DNA of 64,000 nt from Beverwykella pulmonaria (Eukaryota > Ascomycota > Dothideomycetes > Pleosporales > Melanommataceae), in contig BCHH01000007.1 of the NCBI GenBank assembly GCA_001599595.1, positions 458,574-522,573 on the forward strand. Reading direction: 5' to 3'. Positions 1-11,976 of the stretch are shown piece by piece. The notes under the pieces were generated by a model that did not search any database, was not told the origin of the DNA, and was given only the letters and a program-made list of their open reading frames with translations. A program made the translations under genes and the position numbers. Numbering within the stretch: the first letter of the stretch is position 1; every line of letters begins with the position of its first letter.

Positions 1-1922
1 CCCTGTTGCCGCCTCCCACACCCGAACCGTCTTGTCATCCGAGGCCGACGTGACCAGCTGGCCGTCCGGCGAGAAGGCGACGGTGTTGACATAGCTGGTA
101 TGGCCCTCGAGCACGCTGCGGCAAGCATCCCAGTTATCTTCCCTCTTGGACAATATCTTAATCCATCCCGGCATTTCGTTTACGAAAGTTTTCCGTACTA
201 TACTCGCCTCTGGGGCAAATATAAGAGCCGAGGAATATATTTGCAGAGGGGCATCTTGGAGTATTTGTTGGAATCGAAGTGTGAATCGTCGAGCGTCTTG
301 GAGAAATGGAGAAAGCGTACTGGTCGATGACTGTATCGTACGTCAGTAATGCGGTGTAGTAAAGCAATGAAATCCCTACATCAACGGGCGTACAAAGCAT
401 TTCTAGTAAGTAAGCACATTTGTTCGTATGTCCAGCTAGACTCATCGTTTCAAGCCAGTGAAGGAAGTGTTTCTGGAGGAACATGTCCGCAGAATTCCCA
501 TTATCGATATGGTGCCGGCTCTGTTCTAGATGCTGTACCCAGTACAAGCATGCATACCTCAGCTCTGGAGGAAGACACTGCTCCAGTCGGTCCTTCTGCA
601 CATCTACTACAAGAGTACCAGGAGCACCAAGGCCACAAATATCTCGTTTGAGTGAGCTTGACATAAGCCGAATGCATCTATCTGCCAGACTAGCATGGGC
701 CTGCTTCTTGTCTACCCAAAAGTTGGCATCACTGCATCTGTCTTTGTCGAGGAGGAAGTCGCGAAACGAAGGATGATGGAGGCGGAGAGCGCGTGTTTGA
801 TCTTTTGGAATGTCAATAATAGCATGGAGGCTCTTCAGCGTCCAGCCCACCTCCTGTTCCGTAATAGAGAGTAGCTTGCTCAATGATTTGATCGAAAGAG
901 GGGAAGACAGTATGACGATACTTCCAAGCACATCTCTAAGCCTGGTATACACCCTTTTCGTCTCTTGCATAGTGAAACCTGGGCGGATGGAACTCTGTAG
1001 GACAGTTATATAGATCCTGTTGAGGTGATGCTCCGGTGCAACAGTACTGCCTTCAATAAGTGTGCGCAGTCTTTCTTCCGCGAACGGCCCTTCACCAATG
1101 AATCGGCAGGCGGTTGCAGCCCAAATAAATAGACCCCCTGCATTCCAGACCAGAGTTTTGATGCTCTCTGCATCCGGCCAGCTATCACCGAGAGCCTGTT
1201 CGTGTCCGATGAGTTTCAGGTTGTATAGTAGAAAACAAGAGATGTCGTGGTCGACAATGGACGGCGATATGTTGTGCAGCACAAAGTCGTGGTGTTCGGT
1301 ATCCGGTATCTGGAAGAACCCGTATCGAATCGGCACTTCAGGCCTGCTCGTCAGGAACACGCGCAGCCGCACCCTCTCCAGCGAGCGAGCTTCGGCCAGG
1401 AGCTGGACGATGGTGCGGATATTATTTTCGTCGTCGCACTCGTCGAGCGCATCCACGACAAGCACATAGGACGACGGCTCTTGCAGTTTCAACAGCGACC
1501 GGAGGACAAGGTGGTGCCACTGGTCACGGAGAGACTGGCTCGCGATGTCGCCACGCTCTGTAATGGCATCGCAGACGTGCTGGTGGAGGGCTGGCACGTT
1601 CCGCGCAAGCTGGACGGCAATGCTGGTAACGAACTTGGCGGCATGACCGACATCTCCACCGCCCCTCGAGAAGAAGAAGCTGGCTCCAAGACGCCCTTCA
1701 TTAAAGCATCTACGGGCCGCAGTGCGCGCAATCGTCGACTTTCCCGTCCCAGCTAGGCCGTTCAACCAGAAGATGCATTGCTCGTCGTGGGCATCAGCCC
1801 AGCTGTGAATCTTGTTAAGAAGGTCGACGCGTGTGTTGTCCAGGCAGGTAGGTTCGTGTTGCTTCGAGTACGAGTTGAACGGCGCGTCTTCCGCATACGG
1901 GAGCTGATTGAGGGGGTTATCT
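1..1922 (-). CDS. NACHT-WD40 STAND receptor (partial, frame break)
   Basis: Fungal NLR (HET-E/NWD class) read right to left and cut by the left edge. Seen: the conserved pre-NACHT segment ([13 protein letters not shown], 1870-1910), Walker [10 protein letters not shown] (about 1740-1765), Walker [12 protein letters not shown] (about 1440-1475), NACHT winged-helix remnants, the linker preceding beta-propellers ([12 protein letters not shown], near 185-225) and the first WD40 repeat ([17 protein letters not shown], 40-115, ending DDKTVRVW). NACHT and linker lie in different frames. The switch falls at about 300-345, where one frame has a TGA and no credible intron fits, so a one-base frameshift (mutation or assembly error) is likely. 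The N-terminal exon(s) right of 1922 are not resolved, since an in-frame TGA lies just upstream. Family role: ligand-triggered oligomerising receptor in heterokaryon incompatibility and xenorecognition. Whether it is functional is uncertain. Confidence 0.85.
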
Positions 1923-2529
1923 AGTCCTGGATTTGCGATGCGATGAGCGCCATGTCAAGTCTGGTGTTTTGGCGGCCTTACCCACGTGATACGTATCTCC
2001 TAGATGGGCTCTGGCGGCCTCGCCGATGTGGAAGCGCTGGTACGTGTGTCCAGGCGTGCTTCCAGCATCCCTCCCACGGCCCGGAAAGCTGGCGAAGGAC
2101 ATGTGCTTGCGCTGTCACAGCGGGAGAGTGGCAGAACTAAAATTTAGCGTCGTAGGGTCATCAGTGGGGTCGATGTAGGGGAAGCGCGGCTTTGCGCAGC
2201 GCCAAGACGGAAGGCGGGTGTTCAGCTTGTCCCGTCCGCCTGTATACTATAGCTCCGAAAACAGAAGGCATATTGATAGTCGCGATGGAACCGGGGGACA
2301 AGCTGAGAGCGGACCTCAATGCCATCACGAACCAATCGACGGCGACATCAACGCCATGATGTTTCTCTGATCACATACCAGTACTAGGTGCAGAAACAGT
2401 TGAGGAACATTGGAAAACTAAGTACGGCTTTGTATATTCACGTGGAGGAAGCCCAAGACATCTAATTACTAGATCCATCTCTTTACGTGGTGATTCTCGC
2501 TACGTAGCGAGGCATAGTATCAGTTTTTA
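1923..2529. other. intergenic / unresolved 5' region
   Basis: Should contain the promoter and possibly a first exon of the NACHT-WD40 gene. An open minus-strand stretch at 1917-2102 shows no recognisable domain. Nothing else is supported. Confidence 0.4.
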
Positions 2530-2984
2530 TTGAACTCGAAGAACAAGCGGCAGTCGTTGTCCTCTCGCTGGCTACGCTTAACCCAGCGTAACTCTGAACG
2601 AAATCGCAGCAGCGACAACTTACAAACCGATCTGAAGGCTGAGCAAGAGGGCAACAGTGACAGTGCAGGGTTCATTCCATATTCCATGGTGGAGTCACCC
2701 TATGGTTGCCTGAGAAAGCGCCGACTGAAGCCCCACCGCGCGAGAAGTCACCTCCTGAGGAAGTGCAATCTGAGGAAGTTCCATGTACAGATGCACTGTT
2801 TGATTAAGCAACGTCTGAGGAAACACCGATAGGAAACACCGTCGGGGAAACACGGCTTGAAGAAATGCAATCTGTGGAAGCACAATTGGGAGCACTCACG
2901 AGAGTGTTCGGAATCCGACCTGTGAAGCGCTTTAACATTCGCAGTGGAGGCATTGAAAACTCATTATCCACGACTAAGAGTTAG
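2530..2984 (+). pseudogene. decayed acidic-repeat protein relic
   Basis: A plus-strand frame from about 2708 to 2984 reads as an acidic protein (PPEEVQSEEVPCTDALFD, then SEETPIGNT and LEEMQSVEAQLG) interrupted by one TAA at about 2807, then runs on to a stop at 2984. Upstream, a short stretch (ELEEQAAVVVLSLATLNPA) lies in a different frame. The continuous low-complexity coding look with a single stop and a frame change suggests a degraded gene or an unspliced remnant. The family is not recognised. Confidence 0.3.
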
Positions 2985-3029
2985 TCAGTGAATGTGCCAA
3001 AACAAGCGAGGACGTCATTTCTATAGAAT

Positions 3030-3659
3030 GTGCCCTGGGCATGCCGCATACGTCTTTATTCCACATGGTACACGGCTAATTTTAGCTTCATTCCCTTACT
3101 CTTACGAGAAAATTATGTGCATTCTATGTCTTCTTTTGTCCTCGTTGTCACTGACCTAACACCGCTCAACAAAGACGCCGTTCTTAGAATCGCGGAACAA
3201 AGAGTATTTCAAAATCGCCACCAACAAGGCATCCACCACAACTTATCTTCTGCTCAATCTCATTACTTTCACGATCCCGATACCATGCTTAAAGACGTAC
3301 CAAGGCACAGGCGTCCTTCAATCGAGCGTAGCGCTGATATTCCCAATACACAGAATGCACAGCGAGACGAAGATAGCGTAGCTCAACACAAAACGGTATA
3401 TTATGATCACTCCAAATCACAAAGAAACCTAATGAAGGCCTCCCAGTTAGAGAAACATTTTCAGCCCCACACCTCGCACAGCCACTCAGGAAACTCTCAG
3501 GCCAGTTCCAGATCTGTATCTCCAACGAACGCCTCAACGTCCGCGTCGGGAAAGCAAAACCGCATACAGTGGTCCTCCAACATTCTTACAAAGTGTACCA
3601 ACACAGAGTCGTTGAGAAGCAATATCGTACAGGCCAAACAGACTCCATCTGCGCCATAA
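3030..3659 (+). CDS. hypothetical Ser/His/Gln-rich protein or 5' exon of the next gene
   Basis: An open frame of 209 codons ends one base before the ATG of the 518-residue gene at 3661. Its second half is polar and Ser/His/Asn-rich (HPHTSHSHSGNS-like composition, SVSPTNASTSAS), similar in style to the downstream protein. It may be an upstream exon of a single spliced gene. I tested the GTACAG...ATGTCAG intron at about 3628-3674 and it does not keep frame. No domain is recognised. Confidence 0.35.
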   Translation: MPWACRIRLYSTWYTANFSFIPLLLRENYVHSMSSFVLVVTDLTPLNKDAVLRIAEQRVFQNRHQQGIHHNLSSAQSHYFHDPDTMLKDVPRHRRPSIERSADIPNTQNAQRDEDSVAQHKTVYYDHSKSQRNLMKASQLEKHFQPHTSHSHSGNSQASSRSVSPTNASTSASGKQNRIQWSSNILTKCTNTESLRSNIVQAKQTPSAP

Positions 3660-3660
3660 C

Positions 3661-5217
3661 ATGTCAGGTGCCAGGCACATACGCGAGGAAGATATGCCTG
3701 GGCGCCTATCAGAACTAGTGAAGCATCCCTGGGAGAAGCATACAGATGAAGGCGCTGTGGACTCACAGGAGATGTCGAGGGGCACAAAATGGAAGTTGCC
3801 GCTTGAGGGTTCGCGGAAGAGAACTGGGAAGGGCGATCCTGGAGATCTAGACAGCTCTTCATCGGATAGAGAGACGAGGGCACGAGAGCAGAGACTAAGA
3901 CTTTGGGTTGAATATAGCACTGTGGATGGCCAGGATCAACAAGCCCTGCCAGTTGTAGGAGCTAACGCATCAGGGACAGACGGGCATCGAAATTGTAGCG
4001 ATGGAATTCTCAGCTCACCACACAATCCTAACGAACAGGAATCACTCGCCCGTCCTTATTATTCCGACAATTCTTCGCACCATTCTGAGCCTTCTTCTTC
4101 GGGCGGCAATACAACCCCACCGCCCTCCCCATTATCATCGGGCGTCCTCCCTTTCCACATGTCGGCCTTCGAATACGCCATTCGCCCCTACCTCGAAAGC
4201 TCGCCCGATCATAAGGACCACAGCTATACCGACCTCCCCTCTCCAATCGACTCATCCTTCTCTTCGATTTCTTCGATTCAGTCTCCGGGTTCCTCGTCCC
4301 ACGCACCATCCTTGTGGTCCAACCGGACAGAGCAGCTCTTTGAGCCGCAGCCCCCAGACCGTGGTCTCCCACCGTTCTTGCAGGGCCAAGCGACACTAGA
4401 GAGTCGACTGAGGTATCTCACACTCAAGACTGCTTTGTTCAGATGTGCTGCGTTGGCAAAGATAGCAGAGGGCTTCCAGAGCGGATTCGGAAATGTCGGA
4501 GCAACTGTGCAGACCCCTAAGTCGGGAACCCAACCCAAGTCACGCATCGGAAGTATGCGTAGAAACAGTTTGGAACTCGCTGAAGACGCAGAATATGCAG
4601 AGGCTGAGCAACGAAGAGAAACTAATTTGATTTATTCGAGAATGCACACACTCGCGCACCGTGTTGCACTGCCGATTGCGCAACGCTTTGGTCAGAACGG
4701 CTTGCAAGCCAGGTGTCTCTACTGGATTGGCAGGTCGGAGATCGGGATTGGGAGTTGTGATAACGCGAAGGCAGCGTTTGAGCGCGCGGCCTCATTAAAG
4801 GGGGAAGATGTGAATGAAGTCCTGAGGGGAGAGGAAAAGGATCTAGCTGTTTGGCTGGAGAAGGTGAAGGGGAGGGAATACGGTGCGGAACCAGAATCTA
4901 GTCCGTACAATTTCATGAGTGGATGGAAGGCGAAGGAGTTCAAAAACTGGGAATGGGAGTATATCTTGCACGGCGACGCGCACAAATTCCGTGCTAGCCA
5001 GTACCAAAGCTACCAAAAATCCAAGGAAGAAGATACGCTTCCCAAATCATCCAATGAACCCCTAAAGTCAGATGCCCAACGGCAACTTCCAGAGACCTAC
5101 CCAGAGCACGTCTTTAGTCCCTGGAATAGACTTTTCAACCGTGCGCCTTCGCCCCCTCCCGAGATGGGACACGAATCTTCTGAACCGAGCGAAAACTATC
5201 AAGAATCATCTGGGTAG
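3661..5217 (+). CDS. conserved fungal hypothetical protein, Ser/Pro-rich with TPR-like helical region
   Basis: Intronless frame, 518 aa. Residues about 1-240 are disordered and rich in Ser, Pro and charged residues, with runs such as SDNSSHHSEPSSSGGNTTPPPSP. Residues about 245-400 are predicted helical: a LESRLRYLTLKTALFRCAALAKIAEGFQ segment, then a segment resembling a tetratricopeptide unit (ARCLYWIGRSEIGIGSCDNAKAAFERAASL), as expected of a protein-interaction scaffold. The C-terminus is again Pro/Ser-rich. No signal peptide or membrane segment is seen. The start is the first ATG of the frame, directly after the stop of the upstream frame. I do not recognise a named family; function unknown. 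Confidence 0.7.
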   Translation: MSGARHIREEDMPGRLSELVKHPWEKHTDEGAVDSQEMSRGTKWKLPLEGSRKRTGKGDPGDLDSSSSDRETRAREQRLRLWVEYSTVDGQDQQALPVVGANASGTDGHRNCSDGILSSPHNPNEQESLARPYYSDNSSHHSEPSSSGGNTTPPPSPLSSGVLPFHMSAFEYAIRPYLESSPDHKDHSYTDLPSPIDSSFSSISSIQSPGSSSHAPSLWSNRTEQLFEPQPPDRGLPPFLQGQATLESRLRYLTLKTALFRCAALAKIAEGFQSGFGNVGATVQTPKSGTQPKSRIGSMRRNSLELAEDAEYAEAEQRRETNLIYSRMHTLAHRVALPIAQRFGQNGLQARCLYWIGRSEIGIGSCDNAKAAFERAASLKGEDVNEVLRGEEKDLAVWLEKVKGREYGAEPESSPYNFMSGWKAKEFKNWEWEYILHGDAHKFRASQYQSYQKSKEEDTLPKSSNEPLKSDAQRQLPETYPEHVFSPWNRLFNRAPSPPPEMGHESSEPSENYQESSG

Positions 5218-6839
5218 GGTATACCTGGTAACAAGAACCCAGAGTGAAGGAGGAGTAAGAGGTCTAGCACGAGCCTGGCGGGAAGGAGGAATGTTGAGCC
5301 GTCGGAATGGACTTATATTGAGTTGAGGGGAAAAAAGAAGATTAAGTAACCTAAGGGAATGGTCAGATATCGTTGGTGATGTGTCTCTCTTTTGGGGATA
5401 ATATGTAGGTGATGATTAAATTTGTGTTCGTTTGTGGGGAAATAACAGGATAGAAGGAACTGGTTGATTACTAGCTAAAGTGTGACTGCGAGTATATATA
5501 ATACAAAACCGTGATAAGATAGTGAAATCTTTTAATCTTGCTACAGGCTACATGTCGTCTACGCGATCGAGCGAAGATTAGATACGACTTCCGATCGCAA
5601 TAACATTTCAGGCCCACATCTTTTGAAATGTGACTATCGTAGCTCTCCAATTCATTGTGAGTTTCCTCGCTGAGATCAGCTTTAACCAGGGCTTATTTGT
5701 GGTCACGGGGCATTCTGCTGGTGCTTCCTTGCTTGTGGCTCGCTGCAGACAGTAGTAGCCATGTAGTGCGCGTAGAGATTGGATTTCGCGGCGTTGCGAT
5801 AAGTCTACCGCAGTCTGTTTGGGTCTCAGAAGGGGTGTCTTTCAAGCGCTTCTAATTAGATGTACTTGAATTTATTAACATTCATCCCTATGTAACCGGA
5901 CACCCCCCGAGATCGAACGAATCACAGGTACTTTGTCTTTGTAACCATTTTAATCTCGCACAAAGGTCTATATATAAATAATTCTATAGGTATCCTATAA
6001 ATTAGGTTACTTGTAAAATACTAGAACCTCTTAACTCTAAAAATTACATTTACATCGTCGCCTTATTACATACTTAGTAGAGAGCCTCCTTTATACTATA
6101 CATCGATTCCGATGCTCTCTACCCTAATATTAGGCTTAATCATTTCTGAATTAAATGAAATAGTGATATCCAAATAAGAGAGCCGGTACACTATACTTAG
6201 GAATGTGGTTAGCCATATAGCAGCCGTGGAGTGCAAATTCATATAGTGATCAGTACCTTCCTAGTAAACGCTATTATGTTTCTGGTTAGTGTCAGAAGCG
6301 TTCTATGTTTTACGTAAGTATGACATCTTACAAAGCCCGTTCATAAAGTGGCACATCTCAAACTACCGGTACTTAATTTCCGGCCACGATATCTTCGCCA
6401 CATTTTCGAATCTGGAATCACGTGCGCTGACATAGCAACTGTCTAGTCGCTTTTGTCCTAGCGCTTCATGCACCTCGCAAAGCCGACGCACATCTCATGA
6501 GCTGTAGCTACACGTACCTCTACCCTCCCATTATCTATACATTTGGAAACATCTACAAGGGTGTGGCCGGAGCGGGTCGGTTACCCTCCCTCCTAGCGTG
6601 ATTAGGGCATTCGTCTGCCTCTAACGAGGCTTAGGTGGCAAATCTTCAACAGGTGGTTCTCCTGATACCCTTTAAGTACCTTTCTTCGTACCATGTTCTA
6701 AACTCACACTTAAGATAACAGCCATTCACGTTGTCAAAGGCTCCACACAAAGTATCTCTGGACAGTGGGATATTTCTTTCCACCCGCGATTTCACTCACA
6801 CCTCACCCATCATCACCTCCCTAATCGAATCCCGAACAA
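5218..6839. other. AT-rich intergenic region with a repeat relic
   Basis: Starts with the 3' region of the preceding gene. About 5870-6330 is strongly AT-rich with TA-rich words, like RIP-degraded repeat DNA. The segment near 5876-5910 (ATTAACATTCATCCCTATGT, then AACCGGACACC) matches, inverted, sequence at about 12663-12708, marking a dispersed repeat. No gene is seen. Confidence 0.5.
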
Positions 6840-9800
6840 CTACACGCTCGTCCCATTTTCCGTCTCGACGATAATGACTGGCGACGACGGTGGGGTGTAA
6901 AAAACGTTGTCATCCTCCTCTGGCCTGGGGGGTTCAGCTGGTGGCGACGACTGTGAATTGAGGGAGGAACGGTCTTGCAGGTACGAATATATGGTTGATT
7001 GGATCTGGATATCCCGTTCCCTCTGCATTTGGGGATGGGTGTCATTCTTCCGCGTGTGTTCTTCCCAGTCCTCTCTGGCGATCTGTTCGCGCCATTCCAC
7101 ACATGGCCAATTTGATTGGCCGTGTCGTTCCGCGGTTGAAGTTCCTTGGTTGATATCCTGTTCAGGCTCTTTTCTTGTCCATTGAGTGTTATGCTCCCGG
7201 TCTTGCTCGGCGATTTGTTCACATAATTGTAGTTTGTCTATATCCGCGGCACGGAGCACTGGCAAAACTTCTAGCGAATCTTCTAGCGAATCTCCTGGCC
7301 CAGGTTCCGAGTGAGACGGTGATATAATCCCATGTTCTGATTCTGCATCACCAACGAGGGTTGTGCTTTTGCTCTTTGGTAGACTGGACATGGATGCTGC
7401 ACTCCGATGTCCCATCCCTGACGCCAGCATTTTCACCGGGTTCGTCTCGCTGCCCCCAGTGATCCTTGGGTTCAGTGACATCGTCATTCCTAGGAACCAA
7501 TTTGCATAATTCTCTTGTATCAATAGAGCCGTCATTTGCTGATCGTCCATTACCATGGGAATAGCTCCTGCTCCATTCAGATAACGTACCAACCTATCGT
7601 CCCCACATTCAACGGCGATCTGGAGTGCAGTACGCCCGTAGCATGTTTGCGCATTGATGGCGTGGCCGGCTTCGAGGAGGAGACGAGCCACTTGGATAGA
7701 GCCGGATAGCGCGGCGCTGTGGAGTGGCGTATGGCCTACATTTGTGCTAATGTTTGCCATCATGCGACTTTGTGAAAGAATTAATTTGCACATCTCGACG
7801 TCACCGAGACGGGAGGCGAAATGCAGTGGAGTGTAGCCTGCTGCATCGACCGAGATAGGGTTGGCACCCTTGTCAAGGAGGGCCCGAGCGAAGGGTACAT
7901 TGCCTTGTATAGCAGCAATGTGGAGGGGTGTTCGGCCACGGATATCTCTTGTATAAACTTGATCACTTTCGGAAATGTCATCAACATACGGGTTTGACGC
8001 GGGATTGCAAGCACGACGGTGCAAAGCCGTCCAGCTTGGCAGGCCGAAGCCTTGTTCTTCTTTGGGTGTCTTCGCCGTATATCGTTGGAGACACCGGCGT
8101 AAGAATGCCGAGTCTGATTCGTATGGTTTGCGAGTCTCAGAGAAGTCTGCGTTTTGCAGGTCGGTCATGAGCCGATGCACCAAGTTCAGGGCCTCCTCTA
8201 CGAGTGTGAATTGGTCTGGCTTCCACGGAACAATGCGGTGTCCAATCATGCCCAGTTCCAGCAGCGGCCATGCGCGCTGGAGGCGACGCATTATAGTCGC
8301 CAATAGCTGCTGTAACGTGGGGGGAGCTATTTCTGTGAACCCGGGTTGGCTGATGTGACTGTACAGATATCGCGCAGGGTAGAAAGAAAACCAGTAGCAG
8401 TTGGACCTCGCAAATGCCCACTTGGACTGCTCTGGAGACGGGCTCGGAACCAATGGACGTATAGTTGGTATTAATTCCTCGAGATAAGCGTGGTGCAGGC
8501 ATCCCCTGATGATGGCCAGATGGCCTAGGACTGTAGAGGGCGACCCTGATCGATTCTCCAAAATGGCCAAACCGTTGCCGTGAACAAAGAATTCTCGAAC
8601 CACTTCGTGAATGAACTGGACTCCTCTCGACGAGACCTCAATCAACCCCTTTGACAAGTTCCTGATCAGTCTCGACAGCTGCTGTGGATGAGTTCGATGT
8701 TCATTGATCTGTGGCCAAGGCCCGATCGACTGATATGGCATCTCGGTAGAGAACACAACGGCAAGGTACACAGAATCAATCGAAAGTCTCTCCCGGGCAA
8801 ACGAGATCCATCGGATGAGTGCCAGCGATCGCTCTTTCTCATCGTCTCTTACTTCTCTCAGGATATTGGTGAAGAGCAGATCAAGATCTCGCGGCACATT
8901 GTGTAACACGTCCTCAATCTCCAGGGAGCCTTTACCTTCGTCTAACAATCGAGATACAATGCCAACCACCAAGACTACCCACAAGAAAATGCCCTCAGCT
9001 TGCCGAATAATTGAGTCCTGCAAATCTGCGACGGAGGGGCCGTGGATTAGCTGCTGCGAGTGCAAGGAAGACTTCACGTAAGTTGAAATGTCGTTATTGT
9101 TGGAGCCTTCCACGACAATCTCGGGGCATCGGTCGATCGTAATGGTTGGATAGTGGCGACTGGAGAGACAAATTTTCAGTACCTGACCAGAAGCATAAGC
9201 CGTGTCAGTCAGCATGCGAAAGTACAGGACAAGTTCCCGCGCTTTCGTTTCCTCACATTCATCCAGGGCATCAACGAAGACGCAGATCGGTTTCGTCCGC
9301 TTGACTGAAAACGCGTCTCTCAAGAGTCCCTCAAGTTCTTCCTCAGTCCATTTCCACTTCGTCCGCGTAGCGAGACGCTTGGATTTGTACGCGCTCTGGA
9401 ACCACTTCATGATCGCTGTGTCTTGCCTCGCAATCTGGTGTAGAAGCGAACGGTACAATCCGTGTGGGCCTCTCTCCATTTCGTTACCACGCGCGTTGAA
9501 GAAGAAGCTTGCAATGATGGTGTCTTGGCCATGCCTGCTGCTCGCCCGGTGAAGAGCCGTCTTCATCAATGTCGATTTGCCTGCACCTGGTTTGCCCTTG
9601 ATCCATAGCATGCCATGAGAGGTCTCAGTATTCTGGTTTAAATCCCAGTCGATGAATCGTGCTTCCCGGAAAAGCCATTCGCACGTGTTCGCAAGAGCGG
9701 GGCGGATCCTTGCTTCACGCATACCCTGTTCGGCGTAAGCAAGACTATGGAGGGACTCTGATACCGTCAGACTGGCATTGGCAAGTCTAGCATTGTTCCT

Positions 9801-11135
9801 TGTAAGTACCTTCTTGGGCGTTGTTCAGCTTTGGCATATCTGGGACTGTTAGTTATGCACAATATTACCTCGATGTCCACCTACTGTTGGTATGCTTGAT
9901 TGGAGCCTGATTCTTCGCCAACTGCTGAACCATGCGCCTGAGCTCGCCTCCTACTTTCCGATAACCGGGGTCGTCGTCGCCCGTGAAACGAGCCATATCC
10001 ATGTGGTTCGCTGGAATCGTCTCGGCATGTTCTCTAGGATCGTCGAGCGACGACGAAGTGTCTGGCACAACCTGTGCAAAGTCAGCTTGCTATCTTGTTT
10101 CGCCAACGCAGTTTGATGGACGCTCCCACCTTCTCGTTCAACAGCCCAACGTTGACCGCGGTCACACCCAATGCTTCTTGGAAAGTTTTGACCTTGAAAT
10201 TGTACCTGTTCCATTGCGAGATGAAAGACTCGCGACAAAGCTCCAGCTCGGGGCTGTCTGACCCGAGCGCTCGCAGAATGGTCGCGTTCGAATCGAGCCG
10301 AAGCATAACGCTGCCAATTCTCCGAAACAGATCACCGAGAGCTGCAAAGTCTGCGCTACCGCGATGCGGCGTTCCTAAAAAGACCACGGCGGCTGTGCTC
10401 TCCAGTATGTCTCGAATTGACTCTTCTGAAGAAGTTTGCGACCGTCGCAGGACCTGGTGTGTCAGATCTGATCGCAAATATTCTTAGGCATACCTACCTC
10501 TTTGATGAGAATGCCACCCAGAGAATGACAGACAAAAATGATTGGCCGACTTTCAGCTCGCTCGCGATCTATAGCGTACAACAAATCCTTTGCATGACCA
10601 AAGATGTTGCTCTTGTTGGTCGGCTTCGACAGACCGTGCGTGACGACCGTGTCGTATCCCCAAGTCATTATTCTGGCTTCAGGACACTGTTTGGGCAAGA
10701 GATCCCTTGGCCAAAAGACCTGGCCCTGCCATTCCACCGATGCCTGAGCCGACAATATGCTCCCAGCACTGCTCCCGTTGGAGGCATCCCATGACTTGCG
10801 TTTAAAGAGGGACTTTAATAGCCCCTTCTTTCGAGATGTGGGCGCACGATTGACAGGTTCCACGTTTGGGGGGAGAAGATACGGGGACGAGCTCTTCGTC
10901 GGATACGCTGGTGAAGACTTAGTCGCCCATGTCGCAAACGGATGGCCTTGGAGACCATGAACGAAGATGATGCTATGACCGTTAGAATGCGCTCTCGGTT
11001 AAGGATGCAAACATACTCTACGATTGTCTCAACATGTGTCGGCTGATACAGTACAGACAGACCGGTGGACGAGACTGTGGTCGCAGCGGGTACCAGCAAT
11101 GCCGGCTCAGGTGGGGTCAATGGCGAGGCTTGCAT
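6840..11135 (-). CDS. SesB-like hydrolase-NACHT-ankyrin STAND receptor
   Basis: Predicted join on the minus strand: 11135-11017, 10972-10498, 10453-10130, 10071-9869, 9798-6840 (1359 aa; introns of 44, 44, 58 and about 70 nt; the last acceptor is least certain). N-terminus: SesB/DUF676-type alpha/beta hydrolase with IIFVHGLQGHPFATW, nucleophile elbow FVCHSLGGIL and FLGTPHRGSADF, then VVPDTSSSLDDPRE and ANHMDMARF typical of the fungal clade. Centre: NACHT with Walker A GKPGAGKST (about residue 442) and Walker B ICVFVDALDECE. C-terminus: about four ankyrin repeats (RGRTPLHIAAIQG, GYTPLHFASRLG, GHTPLHSAALSG, GRTALQIAVECG), then a disordered charged tail. By family, an NLR whose ankyrins sense a ligand and whose hydrolase is the built-in effector. 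The full set of motifs suggests it is intact. Confidence 0.9.
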
Positions 11136-11631
11136 GGCTCACCCACGGATGTCAGCGTCGAATCAGGTCTTGTACTGTGTGACGATGCGATTTAAGCACC
11201 AGCGTCGACAGCGATTCAGGTGACATTGAAGAGTCGCGCGGAGGATAGTGTACACGCAGCATTCGAAGGAGAAGACGTTCAAGCTGCGGGCGGCTCATAC
11301 TTCAGCCGCACAGCTCGTCAGGCTTGACAGACTTGCCCGAATGACGCGCAGGGCTGGGGACCAGGCTCGGCTTCCTGGCGAACTAATGCTAAAACTGTAA
11401 CGGGCTGAGCCGTTACTAGGTATACGCAGCTGGTAGACGTCCCGTGATCCTTAGTGATCTCTATCCCTGATCCGCACTAGCTCCGCACGAGCCCACCCTC
11501 TTTGTATAGCCGAGGTACCTGCTTTGGTGATCCCGCTCATAGATAGCTCTTTGACAATCTATATTTCGTTCCCTTTGAGAGGTACTGTTTGTTCAGTGGT
11601 CCCAGTGGTCCGTCTATCGTGACCAGGACAG
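11136..11631. other. upstream region of the SesB-NACHT-ankyrin gene
   Basis: Holds the promoter side of the minus-strand receptor gene. No further gene is seen. The 5-bp target duplication of the adjacent solo LTR (GACAG) lies at 11627-11631. Confidence 0.4.
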
Positions 11632-11943
11632 TGTAACGGCGCAGGTTATCAGAACTATCTGATTCGGGTGCGAATCACTACCGAAGGCATATGAGAGTGC
11701 GTGAGTGATAACGAATACCCAAGATTGAATTGATACCTATAGGCCCGGTACGAAAGGATATTGAAAAGCTACCTGATCTAACTAGCGAGAAGACTGGCTT
11801 ATATACAGTAAGAGGGATGAGAGATAGCTAAGCCGGAGTACTACAGGTTCGGATAGGAATAGGACCTGTATCGGAGTTGAGTAGGGAGCAGGTCGGGTGT
11901 ACTCTTTTGGTCATGTGATGGAACGATTGTTTGAATCGCTACA
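11632..11943 (+). mobile_element. solo LTR, family A (copy 1)
   Basis: A 312-bp unit starting TGTAACGGCGCAGG and ending GAATCGCTACA (TG...CA), flanked by a perfect 5-bp direct repeat GACAG (11627-11631 and 11944-11948). No internal retrotransposon sequence is adjacent, so it is a solo LTR left by recombination. It pairs almost completely, as an inverted repeat, with copy 2. Confidence 0.88.
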
Positions 11944-11976
11944 GACAGCCGTTAGGTTCCGTCCCATTACACATAC

